A stretch of 64,000 bases of DNA from an uncultured Bdellovibrionales bacterium (GTDB lineage: Bacteria > Bdellovibrionota > Bdellovibrionia > Bdellovibrionales > UBA1609): the NCBI GenBank assembly GCA_903833275.1, contig CAILEP010000007.1:62001-126000 (forward strand), read 5' to 3'. Position 1 is the stretch's first letter. Every line of letters begins with the position of its first letter. Shown here piece by piece: positions 1-7,499 of this stretch. The notes under the pieces were generated by a model. The model did not search any database and was not told the origin of the DNA. It saw nothing but the letters and a program-made list of their open reading frames with translations. Both the position numbers and the translations under genes were made by a program.

Positions 1-792
1 GAAAATCGCAAACGGAAAGTGAAAGGCATGCCAATAGCCCATCATCTGCTGAAAGGGCTCGATAAAGACCTGTTTGCGTTTGGTTTCGGCATACACCTGT
101 AAAACTATCGAAAGTTTTTTGGGCCACGTTGGGCCGACGGGTACCTCGTTAAAGGCGAGGCGTATGTCGCCAATAATTGCAGAGAAAAACACGACAATGA
201 GATTATAGTCTTCCATGTCAGCGGGTACCCCGGCCATTTGCATGGCGCGGCCCATGTACTGGGCTTTTTCTTCTGGCGGGATCACTAAATTACGCTTCTT
301 AAAAGACGCATCAATACGTTGTGAAATGCGCTCGCATAGATTTTCTAGATCTGATTTTCGAGTCAAAAGTTGCACATAGAAGTAGCGCCCGATAATGCCG
401 CTTGAGAAGGAGACCACCATGCTCCAAAAACTAATGGCGACAACGCCGCGTACTTTGAAATTGCAATGATAGAGAATGAGCGTCGGCCCGAGTAGGCCAC
501 AAAAAATATGAAAATCGAGCCAGGCTCTTAGGCTGCCGAGCGGCCGCATAAACGCAAATTTTTTGCGCATCGAATAGAGGTTCATAATGATCATCAGCCC
601 GAGGCCAACCCAACCCAGCCAAAGAGAAAGCGAACGACCAGGGACGGTTGAAACCACGAAAGCTTTTGGCAGAATGCCCGAATGCTGAAGTAGCATAAGG
701 ATGCTACGGCCGGGCTGATGCGAAAGCGCCCAAAATTCGTAGCCGAAATAAACGGTTCCAATTATCCAAACTGAAATATACAAGATCATCAT
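1..792 (-). CDS. Partial b-type cytochrome-like membrane protein
   Basis: The reading frame is open from an ATG pair at 792 to the left edge (264 codons), so the C-terminus is missing. An in-frame TAG lies two codons upstream. I see four hydrophobic segments at about residues 1-23, 55-72, 90-108 and 115-140. The third carries two histidines about 14 residues apart (FHIFCGLLGPTLILYH), as expected for haem b ligation in cytochrome b561 or ferric-reductase-like bundles. The fourth ends in SGIIGRYFY, a motif I associate with cytochrome b/b6-domain proteins. A soluble charged region follows, then another hydrophobic stretch at the cut. It follows the 27-haem lipoprotein gene by 80 bases on the same strand and is probably in its operon, perhaps passing electrons between quinol and the c-type cytochromes. 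The haem b reading is inference. Confidence 0.65.
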   Translation of the reverse strand, partial: MMILYISVWIIGTVYFGYEFWALSHQPGRSILMLLQHSGILPKAFVVSTVPGRSLSLWLGWVGLGLMIIMNLYSMRKKFAFMRPLGSLRAWLDFHIFCGLLGPTLILYHCNFKVRGVVAISFWSMVVSFSSGIIGRYFYVQLLTRKSDLENLCERISQRIDASFKKRNLVIPPEEKAQYMGRAMQMAGVPADMEDYNLIVVFFSAIIGDIRLAFNEVPVGPTWPKKLSIVLQVYAETKRKQVFIEPFQQMMGYWHAFHFPFAIF

Positions 793-861
793 GATCTAAG
801 AATTTTATTCGTTGTTTTCGCTATTTACTAGTTGAGCGCAGCGCAAGCAGATCTAGGTCGG

Positions 862-884
862 GGCAATTGATTCTACCAATTGCC
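862..884 (-). other. Stem-loop spanning the stop codon of the 27-haem gene
   Basis: GGCAATTG (862-869) and CAATTGCC (877-884) form a perfect 8-bp stem with a 7-base loop that contains the TAG stop of the cytochrome gene. There is no T-run after it on the minus strand, so it is not a standard terminator. It may be a processing or stability element between the cytochrome gene and the downstream membrane-protein gene. Confidence 0.4.
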
Positions 885-3800
885 GCCAGTGGTATAATTT
901 AAAGTCGTGTTATTCCAGGTCGGGGGTTTCGCCCCCGAGTGTTGGTGGCAGGCCACGCAGCTCGTGGTCGCACTGAGCCCAGTGGTAGAGGTGCCGCCGG
1001 CGACTAAAGATGCCCCGGCCTCATGGCCTGGCGCCTTTTGGGTAAATCTACCCAAGTTAGTAGTGATCGTCGTGGCTGATACAACGAGGCTCGTGGTTGC
1101 ATGACAGAAACCACAATTGACACTACTTGCGCTGGACGGGTGATCCCAGCCGATAATCGAAGCTGTCGAGTTGTAGTTTAAGTGGCAAGTTGCACAATCA
1201 GAACTTGTGATTGCGTGAGTGGTGTTGGTCGTGATTTGGGTCGGGTGGGCTATTGTGACGGTTGTCGGGGTGCCCCACTTGGTATTGGCGGTAACAGCGA
1301 GCGTAATGGTCGCGGGCATTGCGCCGCTAGCCCCGAGCCAATTTGGCGCCGCGGCAGTACCTGTGCCCGGCACGTCATGACATGATTTGCAATCGCCGTT
1401 GCCGAGTGTAGCTGGATTATGATCGGGTATAACGTGCCCTGCAGTATCGGCAACGACACCATTGGCCGGACGCTCTTGTACGTGGCAAGTTGCGCAGTTA
1501 CCGGTGATCATAGACTTGCTTGAAAAATTAGTATGAAAGGTTGCGTCCTTCCACTTGTTGCCGGTTAGGCCGGCGGTGGTGTGACAGTAGTTACAATCTT
1601 TAGCGGCGACATCAGCCTCCGTATGTGTAACCTGCGCGTGAATAGTCGAAGCGCCAGAAATTAAAGAGGCTGATAATTTTGCAGAATTCGTCAACCCAGC
1701 AGGGATATCATTGCCCGTGCCGGCGACGGCACCACCACCATTAGTAAGACCATGACAAGCTTGGCAGCTCGGTGGTGTCGCAATGTTGATATGCACTTGA
1801 TCCGTGTTCTTCCAGGTCGTGGGTAGAGCAGCGGGGGTTGCGCTCGCCGTGAGATCGCCCTTGTGGCAAGTCGCACACTCAGCCGGTACATTTGGCGAAG
1901 CGTGGTTCATGTGTTGCGCGTCGTTAGCACTGATGGTCAATGTTAACGGTTTGGTCGTATGACAATCGACGCAAGAAGTGATTGCCGTCGGCGGGATATT
2001 TTTATGAAAGAACGCAAAACCAGGGTTGGCGACGTTGTTCCAGCTCGTGGGTATAGCGGTCGAGCCAGTGATCGTGGTCACAATTTGTGCATTAGAGGTA
2101 AAGGCGTGGCAGGCCGTACAGTCGCCAGCAACTGAAGCGGAAGTGTGCTTCATGCCCGTTACATATAAATTGGCAGCTGTGTAGTTGGTGACGGCGGCGC
2201 CGGTGCCAGCCGGTACCGTTGTAAAGTGACAAGTCGTACAATTGCTTGGCAAAACGCCAGCCGGTAAATTTTTATGAAAATTAGCGCCAGTAAAATCGGT
2301 GCCGGCGCGGGTGTTACCGTGGCAGGTGATACAATCAAGCCCGCCGACCGCCGTTTGGCCATTCGACAAAAGTGCCGCGTGGTTCATCGGGGTGTTCGCT
2401 TGAACTGCGCCCACGATGTCAATCGGCGCCGTATTGATATGGCAGTCTTTGCAAGAAGTTAAATTAGTATTGGTCACCCCAGCCGCTTTGTGAAAGGTCG
2501 CCGGCATAATAGTGGGGAAGGCCGTATGGCAAGTCGCACAATTAGTTGGTGTAGTAGCCGTTGGGTTCGTCGACGTGATAAGCGGCAACCCGACTGCGCC
2601 CACTTGAGCCGACCCGTGTAGCATTTGATCGTAGAGCTGCGGCACCGGTGATGGGTTTGTCGCAACAATTTGGCCGAGAGGCAAAGTGTTTGAATTAATA
2701 TGGGTCGGCGTCGGAGCAATCGTCGTCTTCGGCGCGCTGGGGTTCGGGCCCATCAGTGCATTCAATGACATGCCTTGGCCACCGCGCCAATCGGTATCGC
2801 CCCAAAGGGTCTGGCTCGCGGTTAAATAATTTGCGTAAGCTTTACCAGCGACCACGACGCCATTGATCGTGCCACCAGTGACGGTCGTCATGTGACAACC
2901 AATACAATCACCCTGGCCATCTGTTGTGTGACTGAATGTGCCAGCGTAAAAAGTGTTCGGGCCAATGCTAACAGTGGGCCGTTGCGAATTGTGGCAAGTT
3001 TGGCAAGATGTCAAAGTGTCGGTGGCAGCCGCACCATTTGCATAAGCGGTGGCGTGATTAAAATTGCCATTTGCCCAATTGACCACGGCCGTATAGCTAG
3101 AAACCGCGTGGCAAGTATCACACTGAAGACTATTGCCGTGGGCAGTAGAATTGGCGGTGGCACTTAAATCAAAGGGCTTATGAGTTGCATCGTATGCGGT
3201 GAATGCATTTGCTACGCCATTCGCGGTGAGAAAAGTTGAATTTGTTGGGCGCTGTGAATCGTGGCACGCATTGCACTTACCGGCGATCGTGGCGTTGTTG
3301 GTAGTATTGTGAAACTTGCCGTTTGCCCAAGCTGTTGTGCCGGCGGCTTGCACTTGCGCCAACGTCGTTGGAGCTGCGTGACAGCCGATACAATCGCCTG
3401 CACCAGCCGGGTCAGAGGCGTGATTAAACTTCGTCAAAGTAGTTGAAGCGGCGGTTGTCGGCACGAGCCCGGTCGGCAAACTGTTGCCGTGGCAATCTAA
3501 ACAAGAGGTTGGCTGACTGGCCCCGAGTGAGGGGTGAAAGTAGGCGACAGGGCCATTTGTAGAAACAGTTTTAAGCGGAACATTCCAGCCATTGCCAACT
3601 GTGGCCGCGGCGGTGGGCACTTGGTGACATTGGGCGCAGTTATTTGAAACCAGAGTTGTTGTCATTTGGGTAAACGTGCCGTTTGCATTTTTTGCCCAAA
3701 CCACGGCCCCGTGATTCATCGCGGGTGAGGCCGGGTTGCGAGTTGTCGAATTAACCGGCCCGACAAAGCCAGCGGGAACATTGCTATTGGCGATCGTATG

Positions 3801-4604
3801 ACAGTCTGTGCAGCTTGCGGGTTGCGCAATGGCGGCAGCTGTTAACGAAGTGTGAAAGTATCCATACTTATAAACGCCCGTTGGGGCGCCCGCGTGACAG
3901 AGTACACAGCTGTCCATGTTGGCTGAAGAAACGGTCGTTGTCGCATGGTTCATGCTCATTAGTATCGTTGCCGATGCCGTGGTCGGGAAGGTGAGCGTGG
4001 TGCCAGTCCACGACGGAATATATTCTGTCAAATTAAAGTCACTGCCTGAGTAGTCGACCGGCTTTGGCGGTGCAACGACACCACCTTGCCAGTCGGTGTC
4101 GCCAAATATAGGCGAACTTGAAGTCGAATAAACATTAAATGAAGTCGAAAGAGATTTTTGATGGCAACCAACGCAATCGACATTGGCGGGGTGAGTGAAG
4201 GCCGTCGTTGTATAAGTATTCGGACCGACCGCGACGGTGGGCCGTTGTGAGCTATGACAATTTTGACAATTTGTTGGCGTCGGTGAGTGTGTGTAATGGC
4301 CGCTGCCCCACTCTGCGGCGGTGCGAAACCCGACCGAGGTCACCATGTGACAGCTGATGCAATCGACCCCAGCGCCGTGAGTGCTATAATCAAATGGTGC
4401 ACTTGGGTTTAGCGCAATAAAATTGGCGGTGGACGTTGGGCGTTTGCTTTCATGACAAGTCGAGCAGCTGGTCTCTGTGCCCAAGTGGCTAAACCCGGCG
4501 CTGGCCAGACTGGCATCGACAGAAGGCGCTTTGACCCCGCAGTTCTGAAACAACAGAACTAAAGGGATCGCGACTAAAATGAACTGCCAATATAGCTTTT
4601 TCAT
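873..4604 (-). CDS. 27-haem c-type cytochrome lipoprotein
   Basis: A 1243-residue protein with 27 CXXCH haem-binding motifs counted by eye, spread over its whole length, so it is a large multihaem cytochrome c. The N-terminus is a lipoprotein signal: a hydrophobic stretch ending LLFQNC, with the lipidated Cys at residue 22. It should be lipid-anchored to the periplasmic or outer face of the envelope. The spacers are rich in Thr, Ala, Asn and Gly and contain isolated histidines (FNHA, MNHA, KFHN) that could be distal axial ligands. One block of two haem motifs followed by GDTDW-x-GG occurs twice, near residues 110-175 and 540-625, so the protein grew partly by internal duplication. The ATG overlaps the stop of the upstream oxidoreductase gene (TAATG), so translation is probably coupled. 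Terminal electron transfer at the surface is inferred from the context. Confidence 0.85.
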   Translation of the reverse strand: MKKLYWQFILVAIPLVLLFQNCGVKAPSVDASLASAGFSHLGTETSCSTCHESKRPTSTANFIALNPSAPFDYSTHGAGVDCISCHMVTSVGFRTAAEWGSGHYTHSPTPTNCQNCHSSQRPTVAVGPNTYTTTAFTHPANVDCVGCHQKSLSTSFNVYSTSSSPIFGDTDWQGGVVAPPKPVDYSGSDFNLTEYIPSWTGTTLTFPTTASATILMSMNHATTTVSSANMDSCVLCHAGAPTGVYKYGYFHTSLTAAAIAQPASCTDCHTIANSNVPAGFVGPVNSTTRNPASPAMNHGAVVWAKNANGTFTQMTTTLVSNNCAQCHQVPTAAATVGNGWNVPLKTVSTNGPVAYFHPSLGASQPTSCLDCHGNSLPTGLVPTTAASTTLTKFNHASDPAGAGDCIGCHAAPTTLAQVQAAGTTAWANGKFHNTTNNATIAGKCNACHDSQRPTNSTFLTANGVANAFTAYDATHKPFDLSATANSTAHGNSLQCDTCHAVSSYTAVVNWANGNFNHATAYANGAAATDTLTSCQTCHNSQRPTVSIGPNTFYAGTFSHTTDGQGDCIGCHMTTVTGGTINGVVVAGKAYANYLTASQTLWGDTDWRGGQGMSLNALMGPNPSAPKTTIAPTPTHINSNTLPLGQIVATNPSPVPQLYDQMLHGSAQVGAVGLPLITSTNPTATTPTNCATCHTAFPTIMPATFHKAAGVTNTNLTSCKDCHINTAPIDIVGAVQANTPMNHAALLSNGQTAVGGLDCITCHGNTRAGTDFTGANFHKNLPAGVLPSNCTTCHFTTVPAGTGAAVTNYTAANLYVTGMKHTSASVAGDCTACHAFTSNAQIVTTITGSTAIPTSWNNVANPGFAFFHKNIPPTAITSCVDCHTTKPLTLTISANDAQHMNHASPNVPAECATCHKGDLTASATPAALPTTWKNTDQVHINIATPPSCQACHGLTNGGGAVAGTGNDIPAGLTNSAKLSASLISGASTIHAQVTHTEADVAAKDCNYCHTTAGLTGNKWKDATFHTNFSSKSMITGNCATCHVQERPANGVVADTAGHVIPDHNPATLGNGDCKSCHDVPGTGTAAAPNWLGASGAMPATITLAVTANTKWGTPTTVTIAHPTQITTNTTHAITSSDCATCHLNYNSTASIIGWDHPSSASSVNCGFCHATTSLVVSATTITTNLGRFTQKAPGHEAGASLVAGGTSTTGLSATTSCVACHQHSGAKPPTWNNTTLNYTTGGNW

Positions 4605-5944
4605 TATTTCGCCTTTGCTAAGCCTTCGCCGAATTTCTTTTCAATTTTAATACCAACACTTGAGAGAAACTTGTGAGGCAATTCGGCACCCGCCATCACA
4701 AAAATAAAATCATTAGGTACTTTAACTACTTCATTTTCTTTTTTAATTTCAACGTAGTCATCATGAATCGAAACAACACCAGAATTAAACCATATATTTA
4801 GACCGACCTCTTTTTCTAACGTACGCAACCGGTTCTGATTGTCTTCGTTGCACCGGTCGAAGGTCCCGGTTCGAACGAGTTGGTGAACCTTATTGCCCCA
4901 ACGTTTGTCGGCCAACATTTGAGTGACTTCTGCACCGGCGTTACCGCCGCCAACCACAACAATATTTTTCTTTTGATACTGTTCGGGGTCTATCAGATTA
5001 TAGGTCACCTTGGGTTTGTCTTCACCAGGCACGCCTAATTTACGGGGCGAACCGCGAACTCCCATAGAAAGAATGACCTTGCGGGCAGTAATATCGCCCT
5101 TGTTAGTCTTGACGACAAAAATGTCGCCCTTCTTTTCAATATTTTCAAAGCGTGTCTTTTCTTGGACCTTAAGACCGGCTTGCTTTCGCACTTTGTCGAA
5201 GTAGGAAAGTAGTTCCTCTTTTGAAACCTCATGCTGCGGGAATTTCGCAAGCCCCACGATAGGCAAGTTAAACGGGTGACTCATAACCAGTTTTTGTCTT
5301 GGGAAGCTATATATAGTGCCGCCGAAAGCGTTTTGCTCAATCACCATATAGTTTTTCTTTTTGGCAACAGCGTTCATGCCGGCGGCAATACCGGCGGGGC
5401 CCGCGCCCACGATCAAGATATCGGTGTCAGCTTTGGCATTCGGCAAATTGCTGAGGGCATGGTCAGCGGCCATGACCCCTTGTTTGACAGCATTTCGAAT
5501 GAGGCCCATGCCGCCCAATTCGCCGGCGATGTACATGCCGGGCACGTTTGTTTCATAGTTCGTTGATACGCGGGGGATATCCATTCCGCGAGTTTTTGTT
5601 CCGAAAACTAAATCGATGGCACCCATGGGGCAGACCACTTCGCACTCGCCGTGGCCGACACATTTGGTGGGGGTGACAAGCACCGCTTTATGATTGATTA
5701 GCTGTAATATGTCGCCTTCTGGGCAGGCCGTAGTGCAGGCCCCACAACCGATACAGAGACTTGTGTCAATATCAGGGTGCATCGTCATCGGTTCGTTCAT
5801 TTGACTGTCGACTGCTATCTTTAGTTTAGCCTTGGCCTTTTTATGGTGTTTGGCGCGGCCTTTAGAACGAGATAGCACCACGACTGCGCTGACCAGCAGA
5901 AAGAAAACAATCGTAATATGGTCAATCAAATAATGCAGAACCAT
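4604..5944 (-). CDS. Membrane-anchored ferredoxin/FAD-dependent NAD(P)H oxidoreductase
   Basis: 446 residues. A single N-terminal membrane helix (about 9-25) is followed by a Lys-rich linker and a ferredoxin-like region. The first cluster motif is CIGCGACTTACP (Cys64, 67, 70, 74). The second is CVGHGECEVVCP, where His98 stands at the usual second Cys. A thioredoxin-reductase-like fold follows, with GAGPAG (about 180) for FAD and GGGNAGAE (about 333) for NAD(P)H. I see no CxxC redox pair of the thioredoxin-reductase type, so a disulfide substrate is unlikely. The likely role is electron exchange between NAD(P)H, flavin and Fe-S centres at the inner membrane. It is the first gene of the leftward operon and overlaps the 27-haem cytochrome start, so it is a plausible electron entry or exit point for that chain. 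The physiological partner is unknown. Confidence 0.8.
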   Translation of the reverse strand: MVLHYLIDHITIVFFLLVSAVVVLSRSKGRAKHHKKAKAKLKIAVDSQMNEPMTMHPDIDTSLCIGCGACTTACPEGDILQLINHKAVLVTPTKCVGHGECEVVCPMGAIDLVFGTKTRGMDIPRVSTNYETNVPGMYIAGELGGMGLIRNAVKQGVMAADHALSNLPNAKADTDILIVGAGPAGIAAGMNAVAKKKNYMVIEQNAFGGTIYSFPRQKLVMSHPFNLPIVGLAKFPQHEVSKEELLSYFDKVRKQAGLKVQEKTRFENIEKKGDIFVVKTNKGDITARKVILSMGVRGSPRKLGVPGEDKPKVTYNLIDPEQYQKKNIVVVGGGNAGAEVTQMLADKRWGNKVHQLVRTGTFDRCNEDNQNRLRTLEKEVGLNIWFNSGVVSIHDDYVEIKKENEVVKVPNDFIFVMAGAELPHKFLSSVGIKIEKKFGEGLAKAK

Positions 5945-6170
5945 GTCGCCTCGTTAAGGTTTGGTGGGCCGGTGCCCCATTAGTACAAGTTTATTAGTAA
6001 TTTATCGGTCTGACAGCTCAATTGCTCAACCGTTTCACCTTGGGACACTCTAACTTCACGCGCCGGCGCTCTGGCACGATAAGTGACGAACTTTTAGCCA
6101 GTTTTGGGGGCGAAAAAGAATTGACGTCTCTCCGGCACTGACCAAAACTTAGACATTAGAAAATAGATTC
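5945..6170. promoter_or_regulatory. Divergent promoter region of the two cytochrome operons
   Basis: These 226 bases separate the leftward oxidoreductase-cytochrome operon from the rightward barrel-cytochrome operon, so both promoters must lie here unless they are further out. No clear Fnr palindrome (TTGA-N6-TCAA) was seen. A CTGGCACG at 6071-6078 resembles a sigma-54 -24 element, but the matching -12 element reads GTGA instead of TTGC. TTGACG at 6121 could be a -35 box without a good -10. Confidence 0.4.
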
Positions 6171-7499
6171 ATGCGAATATTTATACTCGGGTTCTTTCTT
6201 TTACTAACCTCCGCTCAAGCCTTTGCAAACAAGGTCAACGGTCGAATTGAGCTCGGTGGTTATACGGCCACAGAAAGGTTCGTCGACACAACGGGTGGCT
6301 CGCAAGAAAACGATTTTCAGCTATTTACTTTTCGTTCATTTTTAAGTGTTAGCGAAATCGGCGACTCGAAATATGAATTTAATTCTGACGTTCGCGATAA
6401 ATACGATTTCTTTGATACTCTTAATAAAGCGCAACTGACGCTTGACCCGTCCAATACATTTCAAGTGCAACAGCTCAATATTCGCAAACCCATTTCGGGT
6501 GATTCTGGCATGGGGTACACCGTTGGCCGTACCGCGGTGCCAGAAGCTGGGGGCGCGTTTAACGATGGTTTGCTCGTGAAATATCACACCCAATCTTACA
6601 TTGATTATGCTGCGTTTGGAGGGTTGAACCCCAAGATCCCAGGGCAGGCCCATCTTGATTTTAATTCTAAAGCAACTACTTACGGAGTGTTTTTATCTTA
6701 TCAACCAAAAAATGTAGAGTGGAACAAAAGCTTTTACCTGACCCACGCCCTCGTAAGTCAGGCTGATGATGGCCATACAGATCGGCAATATCTTTTTCAC
6801 AATTTGAGTTATCAATGGCGCAATAACAGTCGTCTTATCACCTTTCTTTATCTCGATTTTATACCTCGAACGTATATTCAAGAGGGCAGTGTTTTTTGGC
6901 AGCAAGAGCATTCGGACTACTTTTACAGCAAGCTTTCGCTGCTCGGGGTTGATTCTATTGGTTATGTTCACATTCAGGGCAAGCTTGATAAGTTAGACCC
7001 GTCGCCTTACAAACAGGCCTCGCTTGCGTTTGATTATCGCTTTAACCCGCTCGTCACTTGGGAGCTCGCGACACTTTACGGCCATCGTAATTTCGACGGG
7101 CTTTCTAAAACCGAGTATGCGCTCTCGATGGCCAACCAGAGAAGTTTTGGCCCCAATTGGGCCACCAATTTCACTATTGGGCATCGTAATAATTTTGTCA
7201 GCAATGATGAGTTTGGTCGCGTGGGTATTGGGTATTACTCTCGAGCTTGGGAGACCTTTGCGAATATTGAAGCCGGCATTGAAAAATACACTCAGGTCAG
7301 TACAACTCACCATCCTCTTGTAACTGAGCTTGGCATTACTCATTTTTGGAGCAAGCAACTCTACCTAACAGGTTCTTTCGAGAGAGATGCGAACGAAGAG
7401 GTTACGATTCTTTCGGTATTCTTTAAGCTCGGTTATCGTTACGGCAATCGCGAGATACCACCGCTGCGGGATGGTTCGCCAGTGAAGGGGTCGCTCTGA
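6171..7499 (+). CDS. Outer-membrane beta-barrel protein linked to a multihaem cytochrome
   Basis: 442 residues with a Sec signal peptide (about 1-20, cleavage after AFA). The mature part is rich in alternating aromatic and polar residues (for example TYGVFLSYQP, YFYSKLSLL, ASLAFDYRF, QLYLTGSFERD), typical of transmembrane beta-strands. It has no haem motif. The stop overlaps the start of the 30-haem cytochrome gene (TGATG), so the two are translationally coupled. Pairing of a barrel with a multihaem cytochrome is the hallmark of porin-cytochrome conduits such as MtrAB and PcaAB types. I do not recognise it as MtrB or PioB by sequence, and it is shorter than MtrB (about 690 residues). An outer-membrane sheath for the cytochrome is inference. 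Confidence 0.7.
   Translation: MRIFILGFFLLLTSAQAFANKVNGRIELGGYTATERFVDTTGGSQENDFQLFTFRSFLSVSEIGDSKYEFNSDVRDKYDFFDTLNKAQLTLDPSNTFQVQQLNIRKPISGDSGMGYTVGRTAVPEAGGAFNDGLLVKYHTQSYIDYAAFGGLNPKIPGQAHLDFNSKATTYGVFLSYQPKNVEWNKSFYLTHALVSQADDGHTDRQYLFHNLSYQWRNNSRLITFLYLDFIPRTYIQEGSVFWQQEHSDYFYSKLSLLGVDSIGYVHIQGKLDKLDPSPYKQASLAFDYRFNPLVTWELATLYGHRNFDGLSKTEYALSMANQRSFGPNWATNFTIGHRNNFVSNDEFGRVGIGYYSRAWETFANIEAGIEKYTQVSTTHHPLVTELGITHFWSKQLYLTGSFERDANEEVTILSVFFKLGYRYGNREIPPLRDGSPVKGSL

Noticed and set aside
6071-6088. Second sigma-54 site before the barrel-cytochrome operon
   Set aside because: The -24 element CTGGCACG is perfect but the -12 element is GTGA rather than TTGC.
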